Below are positions 11,446 through 20,450 of a stretch of DNA of 64,000 nt, piece by piece (the first letter of the stretch is position 1; each line of letters starts with the position of its first letter). The notes below the pieces were generated by a model, which did no database searches, was not told the DNA's origin, and saw nothing but the letters and a program-made list of their open reading frames with translations. The position numbers and the translations under genes were made by a program. Where the stretch lies: NCBI RefSeq assembly GCF_026627925.1, contig NZ_JAPNLE010000009.1:2914001-2978000 (forward strand), given 5' to 3'. The DNA is from Cupriavidus sp. D39 (lineage in GTDB: Bacteria > Pseudomonadota > Gammaproteobacteria > Burkholderiales > Burkholderiaceae).

Positions 11446-12454
11446 GGGCGGCCCGCCTTCTGGGTGGAGGCGGACGAAAGGGACGCCGGGGACGGCAGCT
11501 TCTCGGCCACGCGCATCACCGCGGAGCGGGCACGCGGGTTGGCGGCAACCTCTTCGGCGCCCGGCTTGACCCGGCCGAGCAGCTTCAGCGTGGGCTGGGG
11601 CAGTTGGTCCGCGCGCAGGGGCGCGCGGCGCATGGCGGGATCGGCATTCTGCTGCGGACGGGCGTGCGCCTGCATGAACCGCTTGACGATGCGGTCCTCA
11701 AGCGAATGAAAGCTGATGACCACCAGCCGCCCGCCTTCCTGCAACAGGTCGTAAGCCGCGCTCAGGCCGCTTTCGAGGTCCGCAAGCTCTTGATTGACGT
11801 GAATCCGTAGAGCCTGAAAGGTGCGGGTCGCAGGGTCCTGACCCTTCTCGCGTGTTTTGACGGCTTTCGCCACGAGCGCGGCAAGCTCGGCAGTAGTGGT
11901 AAGCGGTCCGCCATGGCCGGGTTCGCTCCGGCGAGCAACAACCGCCTTTGCAATCTGTACAGCAAACCGTTCTTCCCCATAGTCCCGTATCACCCTTGCG
12001 ATGTCTTGCTCATCCGCTTGCGCCAGCCACTGCGCGGCGGTAATGCCGCGCGTCGTGTCCATGCGCATGTCCAGCGGTCCCTCGAAGCGAAAGGAGAAAC
12101 CCCGCTCCGCGTCGTCGATCTGGGGCGAGCTGATGCCCAGGTCGAGCAATATCCCGGCGACCTTCCCCCGGCCCGCCAGCGCCGCCGGCATCTCGGCGAA
12201 GCTGGTGTGCTCAATGGAGAAGCGGGCATCCATGATGGTGCCCGCCTCTGCGATTGCTGCCGGATCCTTGTCGAAGGCCACCAGTGCCCCGGCCGGGCCC
12301 AGCCGGGCCAGAATTGCCCGGCTGTGCCCCCTCTGCCGAAGGTGCCGTCCACGTAGACGCCATCGGGCCGCCAGACCAGGGCTTCGACAGCCTCGTCCAG
12401 CAACACGGTGCGATGGCGCAGGGCGGTGGTCCCCGGCGTTTGGGTTGAGCTCAT
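11442..12454 (-). CDS. rsmH: 16S rRNA m4C1402 methyltransferase RsmH, frameshifted at a homopolymer
   Basis: RsmH uses SAM to methylate C1402 of 16S rRNA. The N-terminal part reads [21 protein letters not shown]...[10 protein letters not shown]. It then leaves the frame at the run of five C on the plus strand (12327-12331). With six bases in that run the frame continues as [22 protein letters not shown] and stays open through [18 protein letters not shown] and [15 protein letters not shown] to the stop at 11442. The span is 1013 bases, one short of a whole frame, and the restored protein is 337 residues, longer than the 310-320 common in the family because of its tail. Either a single-base loss or, more likely, a sequence error. 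It overlaps ftsL by ATGA. Confidence 0.93.
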
Positions 12455-12461
12455 GACCTCG

Positions 12462-12890
12462 TCAGAAAGAGAAATTCTTTAATGCTTCCGGCATGCCCTG
12501 CGCCATCGCCTGCTGTTCCTTGGCGGCGTAGGTCGCGGCATCCCAGACTTCGAAATGGCTGCCCATACCGAGCAGCATGACTTCCTTGTCGAGCAAGGCG
12601 GCGCCACGCAGCTCAGGTGCGATCAGCACCCGGCCCGCGCCATCCATGTCGACGTCTGCGGCATTGCCCAGGAAGATGCGCTTCCACCAGTGCGCGTCCA
12701 TCGGCAAAGCCGCAATGCGGCCACGGAAGTTTTCCCATTCAGGGCGCGGAAACAGCAGCAGGCAGCCATCCGGGTGCTTGGTCAGCGTAACCCGGCCCTC
12801 GGCCTGCTGTTGTAGCGCCTCACGGTGCCGCGCCGGAATCGACATCCGGCCCTTGGCATCCAGTGACAGCGCCGATGCTCCCTGAAACAA
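12462..12890 (-). CDS. mraZ: Transcriptional regulator MraZ
   Basis: MraZ is the DNA-binding first gene of the dcw cluster and represses its own promoter in bacteria where this has been tested. The 142-residue product has two AbrB-like repeats, each with the family DxxxR motif: [14 protein letters not shown] near the start and [14 protein letters not shown] at about 82-95. It starts MFQGASAL, the usual MraZ start. Four candidate MraZ boxes lie about 100 bases upstream. rsmH begins 7 bases after its stop. Confidence 0.97.
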   Translation of the reverse strand: MFQGASALSLDAKGRMSIPARHREALQQQAEGRVTLTKHPDGCLLLFPRPEWENFRGRIAALPMDAHWWKRIFLGNAADVDMDGAGRVLIAPELRGAALLDKEVMLLGMGSHFEVWDAATYAAKEQQAMAQGMPEALKNFSF

Positions 12891-12987
12891 GCTAGCTCCC
12901 GGTCCGCGCCGGCATGCTTACCGCCGGCTGGCGCGTGAATCCTTTGAATCCGACGTTGGGCGATGATCCCATGGCCAGACTACGTTT

Positions 12988-13023
12988 TCACACAAAATCA
13001 CACTTCCTCACACTATTTCCCAC
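12988..13023 (-). promoter_or_regulatory. Four MraZ boxes in tandem (operator of the dcw cluster)
   Basis: Read on the minus strand there are four GTGKGA hexamers at an exact 10-base spacing: GTGGGA (13018-13023) and three GTGTGA (13008-13013, 12998-13003, 12988-12993). MraZ is known to bind tandem repeats of this kind at 10-base spacing upstream of mraZ. The first box shares its leading GT with the -10 hexamer, so binding would block RNA polymerase. Confidence 0.85.
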
Positions 13024-13050
13024 TTTAGAGGAAGCGATTTGACGGGTCAA
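13022..13050 (-). promoter_or_regulatory. Predicted sigma70 promoter of mraZ/dcw
   Basis: On the minus strand TTGACC (13045-13050) and TAAAGT (13022-13027) are separated by exactly 17 bases, close to the sigma70 consensus and to optimal spacing. The -10 element runs straight into the first MraZ box. Start site not determined. Confidence 0.75.
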
Positions 13051-13357
13051 GGCTCGTTGTAGTGCAACAATCCGGATTTTTTAATTAGAACAATGACTTA
13101 GCGCGCACACCTTGCGCACCGAAAAAGTGAATTCCCAATGAAATGAAGGTCTTATGGAAGAAAGCAGAGAAACCACCTGAGAACAACTGAGGAAGGAACT
13201 GCCTGCAGCAGGAAAAACGGCCGAGCCGGACCGATGGAAGGATACAACGTTTTGGCGTCTACCCCGCGTGCGAAGGGTACCAGGCCTGCCGGCGCGCGGT
13301 GCCACGGGGCGAGGCTGCGCCGAAGCTGGCGAGGGCATCGCGCGCCGGCGCCGTCCC
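13051..13357. other. Intergenic stretch between the dcw promoter and coq7
   Basis: About 300 bases upstream of the mraZ promoter, running to the end of coq7. It contains an AT-rich patch (about 13075-13145) and no reading frame with recognisable similarity. No clear hairpin terminator for coq7 was found here. Confidence 0.5.
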
Positions 13358-13981
13358 TCAGATCCGATAAGCGGCGGTGGTCATCACCTTGGAGGCCGCC
13401 CGCATCATCGCGCGCACCGGCGGCGGCAGCGGCATGCCGCCCGCCTCGCGCGCGGCAGCGCCGTGCCTCGCCTCGTCGTCGCGCATCTGCTCCAGGATCG
13501 CGCGCGACCGGTCGTCGGCTATGGGGATCTGTTCCAGATGGCCATTCAGGTGCTGCTCGACCTGGTACTCGGTCTCGGAGACGAAGCCCAGGCTGACCCG
13601 GTCGCCCGCGCGCCCCGCCGCCCAGCCGATGGCAAACGCGCCCGCGTACCAGAGCGGGTTGAGCAGGCTGGGACGCGAGCCGAGCTCGCGCAGCCGTTCG
13701 GCGCACCAGCCAAGGTGGTCTTCTTCCTCGCGCGCCGCCTCATCCATCTGGGCGCGAACCTGCGGCGTGCGCGCGGTCAGCTTCTGGGCCTGGTAAAGGG
13801 CCTGCGCGCAGACCTCGCCCACGTGGTTGATGCGCATGAGCCCAGCCACGTGGCGGCGTTGCGTCTCGTCGAGGCCCTGCGCATCGGGCGCAAGCGCCTC
13901 GGCAGGATTGGCGCGGCTGGCGCGGGTGACGCCTGCGATCGCGCGCAAGGCCACATCGAATTCGCGAATCAAGGTATCCAT
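13358..13981 (-). CDS. coq7: Demethoxyubiquinone hydroxylase Coq7
   Basis: Coq7 is a carboxylate-bridged di-iron hydroxylase in ubiquinone synthesis, acting at the membrane. The 207-residue product shows the ligand pattern expected of the family: [32 protein letters not shown] and RDDEARHG, giving paired Glu and His residues. It is one of two known enzyme types for this step (the other is UbiF). It stands alone on the minus strand, divergent from the downstream porin. Confidence 0.95.
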   Translation of the reverse strand: MDTLIREFDVALRAIAGVTRASRANPAEALAPDAQGLDETQRRHVAGLMRINHVGEVCAQALYQAQKLTARTPQVRAQMDEAAREEEDHLGWCAERLRELGSRPSLLNPLWYAGAFAIGWAAGRAGDRVSLGFVSETEYQVEQHLNGHLEQIPIADDRSRAILEQMRDDEARHGAAAREAGGMPLPPPVRAMMRAASKVMTTAAYRI

Positions 13982-14311
13982 GGATGCATGCGCTGGTGGT
14001 TGCTCGGGGCGATTCCGCGTCCCACTCCCTGGCTGGAGGGGAGACGGCCCGGTGAATACGCCCTCGGGATTTCCCGCATTGTACCGTGGCCGAGTTGCCG
14101 GGTTTCTCCCGCCGCGCGCGCACTGGCAAGCGCCAGATACTCCAAAACCCTGAGTTGTGAAAAGCTGACAAGGGCAGTGAACCCGATTGTGAATCGAGGG
14201 CGGTTTGTTACAGTAGTTGGCAGCTTCTGACGAAGTTGGGTAAGCGGAAAATGGAGACTCAGGAGGTTTCTCCGCTAGCCACCAATAATTCTTATACGGA
14301 GATCATCGAGC
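13982..14311. other. Divergent intergenic region between coq7 and a porin gene
   Basis: 330 bases that must hold the promoters of coq7 (minus) and the porin (plus). GGAG about ten bases before the porin ATG is a plausible ribosome binding site. No promoter close to consensus was found by eye, and no other gene is seen. Confidence 0.5.
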
Positions 14312-15427
14312 ATGAAAAAATCGCTTCTCGCGCTGGCTGCGTTGGGTGCATTCGCAGGTGCCGCTCAGGCCCAGTCCAGCGTGACGCTGTACGGCGTTGC
14401 GGATATGAACCTCGAATACGTCAATCACCTCGGCGTTGCGCCGTCAGCCGCCAACGGCCTCAGTACCGGCCGCGGCAACTCCGTCTATCGCATGTCCTCC
14501 GGCGGCCTGTCCGGCTCGCGTTGGGGCCTGCGCGGCGTGGAAGACCTGGGCGGCGGCTTGAAGGCGCTGTTCGTGCTCGAAAATGGCTTCGCCCTAGACA
14601 CCGGCTCTCTGCAGCAAGGCGGCCGCCTGTTCGGTCGTCAGGCGTACGTGGGTATCGAAAGCGCCCAGGCTGGCCGCTTCACCTTCGGTCGCCAGTACAC
14701 CACGCTGTTCGACCTGCTCGCCAACTTCTCGCCCAGCGGCTACGCCACCCAGTATGAGCCGGTGGTCGCCCAGCTCGGCCTGAACTTCCGCTCCGACAAC
14801 ACCGCCAAGTACACCGGCGTGTTCGGCCCGGTGACCGCGATTGCGCACTGGTCCTTCGGCAACGGCGTGGCAGGCAACGGCGAAGTTCCGGGCCAGTTCC
14901 GCCGCGACACCGGCTACGGCGCCGGCGTGGCGTACGCCGCCGGTCCGTTCGGCGCGACCGTCGCCTACGACCAGTACAACCCGACCCTGAGCGCGACCGG
15001 CGACACCGGCACGTTCAAGAAGGCGGCAGTGGCGGGCAGCTATGCCTTCGGCCCGGCCAAGATCATGGGCGGCTATCGCTGGGGCCAGGCCAAGGCACAG
15101 AACGGCGCACCCATTCTGCGCGACAACTACTACTGGATCGGCGCCAACTACCAGGTCACCGCACCGCTGGGCCTGACGCTGCAGTACAACTACGACGACG
15201 TCAAGAACTTCGGCGGCAACACCCACCTCGCCAATCCCTGGCAGGTTTCGTTCATCGCCGACTACAACCTGTCCAAGCGTACCGACGTCTACCTGACGGC
15301 TGCATACGCGAAGAACGCCGGCCTGAACTTCGACACGTCGGCCATCAGCTTCGCCAACGGCTACTTCCTCGGCTCCAACAACGACAACATGCTGGGCGTC
15401 GGCGTGGGTATCCGCCACAAGTTCTAA
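14312..15427 (+). CDS. Gram-negative outer-membrane porin
   Basis: This 371-residue protein has a signal peptide (MKKSLLALAALGAFAGAAQA, cleavage likely after AQA) and then QSSVTLYGVADMNLEYV, the standard start of Burkholderiales trimeric porins. SGSRWGLRGVEDLGGGLKALFVLE follows, and the protein ends in ...GIRHKF with the C-terminal Phe used for beta-barrel assembly. It forms a passive pore in the outer membrane; substrate preference cannot be read from sequence. It is monocistronic, with a terminator 20 bases downstream, and is a paralogue of the porin at 29.2-30.3 kb. Confidence 0.95.
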   Translation: MKKSLLALAALGAFAGAAQAQSSVTLYGVADMNLEYVNHLGVAPSAANGLSTGRGNSVYRMSSGGLSGSRWGLRGVEDLGGGLKALFVLENGFALDTGSLQQGGRLFGRQAYVGIESAQAGRFTFGRQYTTLFDLLANFSPSGYATQYEPVVAQLGLNFRSDNTAKYTGVFGPVTAIAHWSFGNGVAGNGEVPGQFRRDTGYGAGVAYAAGPFGATVAYDQYNPTLSATGDTGTFKKAAVAGSYAFGPAKIMGGYRWGQAKAQNGAPILRDNYYWIGANYQVTAPLGLTLQYNYDDVKNFGGNTHLANPWQVSFIADYNLSKRTDVYLTAAYAKNAGLNFDTSAISFANGYFLGSNNDNMLGVGVGIRHKF

Positions 15428-15446
15428 GCGCATCCGCGCGGCACTG

Positions 15447-15471
15447 CAAAGGCACCTTCGGGTGCCTTTTT
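15447..15471 (+). terminator. Rho-independent terminator after the porin
   Basis: An AAAGGCACC stem and its GGTGCCTTT partner flank a TTCG tetraloop, and the descending arm ends in a T run. Confidence 0.9.
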
Positions 15472-15619
15472 CATGGCGGACTCGCTCCGGTCCTAGGGCA
15501 TCACCTCATCGGCACATTGTTATCCCGACACTACAATGCAGCAGCCTTCCGGATGCATCGACGAACGCACCGCGTCGTCGCGCCCTCCGGCAAAACGCAG
15601 GCACCCATAAGGAGACCCC

Positions 15620-16636
15620 ATGCACCGCACCCGCCGCCGCGCGACCCACAGGCTGCTTGCCACCATCGCCAGCGCTTGCCTTGGCACCCTCGCCTGGCAA
15701 GCGCCCGCGCAAGCCGCGGACACCTACCCCAACAAGCCGATCCGCCTGGTGGTGCCGTTCCCTGCGGGCGGCACGACGGATATCCTGGCGCGCGCGGTTG
15801 CCGCCGAGCTGTCGAAGCTGCAGGGCTGGAACGTAGTCGTCGACAACCGGCCGGGCGCGGGCGGCAACATCGGCGCCGACATGGTCGCCAAGGCCGCGCC
15901 GGATGGCTACACGCTGTTGATGGGCACGGTGGGCACGCATGGCATCAACCAGTCGCTGTACGGCAAGCTGCCGTTCGACCCGATCAAGGACTTCTCACCC
16001 ATCACTGAGGTCGCGTCGGTGCCCAATGTGCTGGTGGTCAACCCCGCCTTTGCGCAGCAGAACCGGATCAACAGCGTGACGGACCTGATCGCCTATGCAC
16101 GCGCCAATCCCGGCAAGCTCAATATGGCCTCGAGCGGCAATGGCACCTCGATCCACCTGGCAGGCGAGCTGTTCAAGACCCAGACCCGTACCTTCATGGT
16201 GCACTTCCCTTACAAGGGCAGCGGCCCGGCGCTGACCGACCTGGCGGGCGGCACCATGCAGCTCATGTTCGACAACCTGCCCTCGTCGATGGCGCTGATC
16301 AAGGGCGGCAAGCTCAAGGCGCTGGCGGTCACCAGCGCCAAGCCCTCGCCGGCGCTGCCGGGCGTGCCGACGGTGGCCGAAGCGGCCCGCCTGCCGGGCT
16401 TCGAGGCAAGCTCCTGGTTCGGCTTGCTGGCGCCCGCCGGCACGCCGCACGACATCGTCGCGCGCGTCCAGCAGGAAGTCGCGCGCTCGCTGGCCACGCC
16501 GGCCGTGCGGGAGAAGCTGCTGGCCCAGGGCGCCGATCCGGTCGGCAACACGCCGGAGCAGTTCGCCGCCTTTATCCGCGCCGAGCTCACCAAGTGGGCC
16601 AAGGTGGTCAAGGACTCGGGCGCCAAGGTGGATTGA
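15620..16636 (+). CDS. Periplasmic solute-binding protein, Bug/TctC family
   Basis: Bug proteins are periplasmic receptors for carboxylates and related small molecules. Most are orphans without linked membrane genes. The 338-residue product has a signal peptide ending near [11 protein letters not shown], then the family signatures [42 protein letters not shown] and, later, [15 protein letters not shown]. No TctA/TctB-like genes are nearby. A MarR regulator starts 68 bases downstream in the same direction, so the two may be cotranscribed. The ligand is unknown. Confidence 0.93.
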   Translation: MHRTRRRATHRLLATIASACLGTLAWQAPAQAADTYPNKPIRLVVPFPAGGTTDILARAVAAELSKLQGWNVVVDNRPGAGGNIGADMVAKAAPDGYTLLMGTVGTHGINQSLYGKLPFDPIKDFSPITEVASVPNVLVVNPAFAQQNRINSVTDLIAYARANPGKLNMASSGNGTSIHLAGELFKTQTRTFMVHFPYKGSGPALTDLAGGTMQLMFDNLPSSMALIKGGKLKALAVTSAKPSPALPGVPTVAEAARLPGFEASSWFGLLAPAGTPHDIVARVQQEVARSLATPAVREKLLAQGADPVGNTPEQFAAFIRAELTKWAKVVKDSGAKVD

Positions 16637-16704
16637 GGCGTGCGCCCGCCCGTGGCGGCGTGCGAGCGCATATACTTGAGGCATCAAACAACCAGCGTGT
16701 CGCG

Positions 16705-17223
16705 ATGCCCATCCCACCTGCCGCCGAGGCCGCCACCAAGGCCGGCGCCGAAGAAGCGCCGGTCGATCTCGAAACCAGCGCCGACGATAACGCCCACGAT
16801 GCCCTGCGCCTGTGGCTGCGCCTCTTGACCTGCACCAACCTGGTCGAGGCCGACATCCGCTCGCGGCTGCGCCAGGATTTCGCCTGCACCCTGCCGCGCT
16901 TCGACCTGATGTCCCAGCTCGACCGCCATCCGGAAGGCCTGAAAATGGGCGAGCTGTCGCGCCGCATGATGGTCACCGGCGGCAACGTCACCGGCATCAC
17001 GGACCAGCTCCAGCAGGAAGGCCTGGTCTCGCGCGAGGCCTTGCCCAGCGATCGCCGCGCTTACCTGATCCGGCTCACGCCGGCCGGGCGCACCGCATTT
17101 TCCAAGATGGCGCGCGCGCATGAAGACTGGATCGAGCAGTTGTTCGGCGGCCTGCCCCAGACCGACCGGCGCGCCCTGTTCCGCTTGCTGGGCCGGCTCA
17201 AGACCGGGCTGGTGAGCGCATGA
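16705..17223 (+). CDS. MarR-family transcriptional regulator
   Basis: A 172-residue winged-helix regulator. The core LPRFDLMSQLDRHPEGLKMGELSRRMMVTGGNVTGITDQLQQEGLVSREALPSDRRAYLIRLT divides into the recognition helix and the DRR wing typical of MarR proteins. The start at 16705 (MPIPPAAEAA) is chosen; the frame is open further upstream into the Bug gene, which is unlikely to be used. Its stop overlaps the start of the lipoprotein gene as ATGA (17220-17223). It may respond to an aromatic or carboxylate ligand linked to the neighbouring binding protein, but this is inference. Confidence 0.93.
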   Translation: MPIPPAAEAATKAGAEEAPVDLETSADDNAHDALRLWLRLLTCTNLVEADIRSRLRQDFACTLPRFDLMSQLDRHPEGLKMGELSRRMMVTGGNVTGITDQLQQEGLVSREALPSDRRAYLIRLTPAGRTAFSKMARAHEDWIEQLFGGLPQTDRRALFRLLGRLKTGLVSA

Positions 17224-17687
17224 GCGCGGCCCGCCCCGGACCAGGCACGCGCTGCGCATTGCTGCTGACGCTGCCGGTGCTGCTCCTCGCGGCCTGCCAG
17301 AGCGCACCACCGGGGCCGGAAATCTCGCCGCTGAACGTCACGATCAAGCTTGGGCACATCGGCGCGAAGACGCTGGTGGGCCAGGTCGACGTGCCGGACA
17401 ACGGCGCGGCAAGCACCGCCGTGGGCGTTGGCGGCGGCGCATGGAACGGTGGTGGCTGGAGCGGTGGAGGCGTTGGTTTTTCCGTCGACCTGAACCAGTT
17501 GTTGCGCCCGCAGCCGCGGCCGCGCATGGACCTGTTCCAATACACGGTGACGCCACTGGATGGCAGCGGCGGCAACGTCATCGTCAACGGCCCCGCGGCG
17601 CCGGGCCTGGAACCCGGCGCCTGCGTGCGGATGGTCTATCCCGACGGCGCGCCCGAGCCGCTGCTCGTACCCTCCCGGGAATGCTGA
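17220..17687 (+). CDS. Small predicted lipoprotein, function unknown
   Basis: A 155-residue protein with a lipoprotein signal peptide: a hydrophobic stretch and the lipobox LLAAC at about residues 20-24 (Cys lipidated). The mature part contains a short Gly-rich segment (GVGGGAWNGGGWSGGGVG) around residues 68-85 and no domain I can name. It overlaps the marR-like gene by ATGA, so the two are probably translated together. A group II intron end lies 14 bases after its stop, on the other strand. Confidence 0.8.
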   Translation: MSAARPGPGTRCALLLTLPVLLLAACQSAPPGPEISPLNVTIKLGHIGAKTLVGQVDVPDNGAASTAVGVGGGAWNGGGWSGGGVGFSVDLNQLLRPQPRPRMDLFQYTVTPLDGSGGNVIVNGPAAPGLEPGACVRMVYPDGAPEPLLVPSREC

Positions 17688-17739
17688 CGCGCCCCGCAGA
17701 ATCGGCATAGGGGCAGCCCACTGGCTGCGCCCCTGCCAC

Positions 17740-17771
17740 ACCACCCGGCATGCGGGTCCGCACCGGGCGGT
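17740..17771 (-). ncRNA. Group II intron domain V (catalytic hairpin)
   Basis: The 9-bp lower stem ACCGCCCGG/CCGGGTGGT (one G-U pair) contains the catalytic CGC triad. A two-base TG bulge and a 4-bp tip with a GACC loop complete the fold. This is the conserved metal-binding core of group II introns, and the CGC triad points to class C. Confidence 0.85.
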
Positions 17772-18418
17772 TCGAGAGGTTGAGGTTAAGTGAGACGGGG
17801 CATGCCCAACTGATCGAAGTAGGCGATGGTCAGGACCCGGTTCAGCGTGTCGCCGCTGTTGCGCCACCAGCACCGGCTACTCGCCGCTGCTTGCCTGGCG
17901 GCATCCGCTGTAGCACCCAGCGCACGCAACTCTCGGTAAATGACCCGACCACGGCGCCAGTGCTTGAGCTGGATGGCCCTCAGCCGGTGGCGCATCCACT
18001 TGTCCAGCTCGCGCCAGACCTGGGGCGTTTGCGCCAGCCGGAAGTAGGCCTTCCATCCCAGAACATATGGCCTCACCCGATCCACGACTGCCTGCAGACT
18101 CCGCCCGCCTGAGCGGCGAGTCAGTTCGCGGATGCGTTGCTTGAACGTCAGCAGCGGCTTAACTGCCACTTTGCGCTTGACCACTCCCCTGCGGCCACCC
18201 AGAAGCTGTAGCCGAGGAACTTGCGGCCAAACGCGCTCGCCACCGCGCTCTTTGCCTCGTTGACCTTCAGGCGCAGGCTGCCGTACAAGCGCCGCAATAG
18301 CGCCATCACTCGCTCGCCCGCCCGCCGACTGCGCACGTACACGTTCGCATCATCGGCATAGCGCACGAAGCAATGACCTCGACGCTCCAACGCCTTGTCC
18401 ACCTCATCGAGCAGTACG

Positions 18419-20116
18419 TTAGCCAGCAGCGGTGACAGTACGCCGCTTACAACGTTGCATACTTTTCACTCCGTCGTCTGAATCATTCGAGTTTTCGCTG
18501 TCAAAAGCCCCAGGCTGTGGGTCAACCCTGAACACAACGACGATTTCATCCTTGTGGATTTCGACGCGCTTGACCAGACCCAATACGATCCTGCGCTTTG
18601 TCTCAAGATCAATCGTGTCCAGTTTTTCGGTGACGGCGCCTGCAAATTCCTCGATCCGATTGATGACCAGAAACAGCTCGCTTTGCACCGCGCCTTGCTG
18701 CCTGGATTCAAGGATCTGCTGGTCAATCTGCTCAAGCCGATTCCTCAACTGCTGCATCTTCGGTTCGAAGTCGGACTTATCGAGGATGCCGTCCGCATAG
18801 CTATCGATCAGCCGGGACTTTCCCTTCTCCAGCTGCAGCCGCTGCTTTTCAAGGTTGCTTGTGTCGAAGGCACTCTTCTCGTTGCGCTCCATCATATCCA
18901 GTCGACGCTCATATTCGCTCTTCAAGCGTTCTGGATGACTGAGCAATTCCACAACCTGCTGCCATACCAGCTCATCGAGCCTGTCTGTTCGTACCTGCAG
19001 ATTGTCACAGATGCGGTGGCCACCGAAACGGTAGGCATCAGTCCCAACACAGCGGTAATAGGCGTAGTCCCGCTGATGCCCCTTAGCTGCAACCTTGCTC
19101 ACCTTCTTGGCGTAATAGGCGTAATGGCACTCGCCGCATACCGTCAACCCTTGCAGCAGGCGTAGCGGTGCACTCTCGCGCCTCTGGCGCGCCAGCTTGC
19201 GGTTCTCGGCAAGCTGTTCCTGAGCCGCCTGGAACAGCCCCTCGCTCACGATGGCCGGCACCGGAATCTCGATCCAGTCCTGCGGTTCGGTTCGTGTTGT
19301 CGAGTACGGCTTTCTGGGCACGTCAGCACTGTGGCGCTGGGCGCGCACGCGTACCTGCAGGTGATCGCGCGACTGCGTCTTGCCGAACGCAGCTCGCCCC
19401 ATGTACGCAGGATTGCGCAATATGCCCCACACCACACTACGGTCCCAGTATGGCTTGCCCGACGCTGTCACGGTACCCGACTCGGCAAGGCGGCGTACCA
19501 CATCCCCTATGCTCAGGCGGTCCATCCCCACCCACTGGAAGATCGCCCGGACCGTTGCAGCCTGGGGCAGTTCGATAACGTACCGGGCCGGCGTTCCGTC
19601 GAGTTGCCGGCGAATGTAGCGGTAGCCGTAGGGCGCCCCGGACAGGACATTGACACTGCCGCGTTTTGCGCCGTGAAGCTTGCCACGACGGTGACGCTCG
19701 GCGATCTTCGCCCGTTCGTATTCTGCGATCATGCCCTGCATCTGCAATAGCAGCGACTCTTCCGGCGTCGTACCGATCGCGTGATTGAGGAAGACCACCT
19801 GGACACCGCAGGCGGAGAACTCTTCCATCAGCAGCGCCTGGTGCGCATATTTGCGCGCCAGCCGGTCCGGTGACAGGATGTACAGCTGATCGATCGTACC
19901 GAGCGCGGCACAGTCCCTGAGGCGCTCCAATTGAGGCCTGATCAGCGTCGCACCGCTCACGCCAGCGTCAACGAAACACATGTCGTCGACGATCTGCGCG
20001 CCGTCAGCTGAAATACGCTCCTTCAGTGCAGCGATCTGGCTTTCAATGGTGCCGCGTTTGTTTTGCTGTTCGGAGGATACCCGCGCGTAGAGTGCAACCA
20101 TCGCAGCTTTGCTCAT
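18419..20116 (-). CDS. Large serine recombinase
   Basis: A 565-residue site-specific recombinase. The N-terminal resolvase domain carries LYARVSSEQQ (nucleophile Ser about 14) and LSPDRLARKYA. It is followed by the recombinase domain (about 165-290, including WDRSVVWGILRNPAYMG), a zinc-ribbon-like part (CGEC... later C and CDN, about 325-375) and a coiled-coil-rich C-terminal region (about 400-490). It probably integrates and excises the element that carries it. The last residues (RRTVTAAG) and the stop codon come from the interrupted RT gene, not from the element. Its start overlaps the small upstream gene as ATGA (20113-20116). Confidence 0.93.
   Translation of the reverse strand: MSKAAMVALYARVSSEQQNKRGTIESQIAALKERISADGAQIVDDMCFVDAGVSGATLIRPQLERLRDCAALGTIDQLYILSPDRLARKYAHQALLMEEFSACGVQVVFLNHAIGTTPEESLLLQMQGMIAEYERAKIAERHRRGKLHGAKRGSVNVLSGAPYGYRYIRRQLDGTPARYVIELPQAATVRAIFQWVGMDRLSIGDVVRRLAESGTVTASGKPYWDRSVVWGILRNPAYMGRAAFGKTQSRDHLQVRVRAQRHSADVPRKPYSTTRTEPQDWIEIPVPAIVSEGLFQAAQEQLAENRKLARQRRESAPLRLLQGLTVCGECHYAYYAKKVSKVAAKGHQRDYAYYRCVGTDAYRFGGHRICDNLQVRTDRLDELVWQQVVELLSHPERLKSEYERRLDMMERNEKSAFDTSNLEKQRLQLEKGKSRLIDSYADGILDKSDFEPKMQQLRNRLEQIDQQILESRQQGAVQSELFLVINRIEEFAGAVTEKLDTIDLETKRRIVLGLVKRVEIHKDEIVVVFRVDPQPGAFDSENSNDSDDGVKSMQRCKRRTVTAAG
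18443..18446 (-). repeat. Attachment core at the recombinase side of the element
   Basis: The minus strand reads AAGCGG then host sequence CGTACTGTCACC. The 4-base GCGG is shared with the other element boundary. Crossover probably occurs at the GG within it. Confidence 0.7.
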
Positions 20117-20295
20117 CGTCTACCTCGCTTGATGGTCGCTTGCTTGGACTCTGCAGACCACGTAGCGGACGGCTGTGCCGTCGCGCGTGCTTCGATCGGA
20201 CTAATCTGCTCGTAAGCCTTTTGCAACTGCTCTTGGGCATAGCGGTTCGGCTCGAAAGCCAGACGCACGCTCCACTTTTTACGTCTTCGGGTCAT
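20113..20295 (-). CDS. Small basic protein encoded before the serine recombinase
   Basis: A 60-residue, strongly basic protein (MTRRRKKWSVRLAF... ending KRGRR) whose stop overlaps the recombinase start as ATGA. I do not recognise a domain. Size, charge and coupling suggest an accessory DNA-binding or directionality factor for the recombinase, but this is inference. AGG-rich sequence 8-12 bases before the ATG could serve as ribosome binding site. Confidence 0.65.
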   Translation of the reverse strand: MTRRRKKWSVRLAFEPNRYAQEQLQKAYEQISPIEARATAQPSATWSAESKQATIKRGRR

Positions 20296-20450
20296 CGCTG
20301 CACCTGCCTGTCAGCGGGAGCGACCGTCTCAAGGACAAGATCCACATTGACGTCAGCACAGCTTCTGGACCAGGGCGCCAGACACTCCCTCGAAATGCGC
20401 AGGCCCAATTTTATCCGGCAGTTTGCTCTATTGTTGGTGGCGTTATCGGC

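Noticed and set aside
12988..13023. Possible CRISPR-like repeat
   Set aside because: Repeats are only six bases at 10-bp period and match MraZ boxes. No CRISPR repeats or cas genes were seen in the window.
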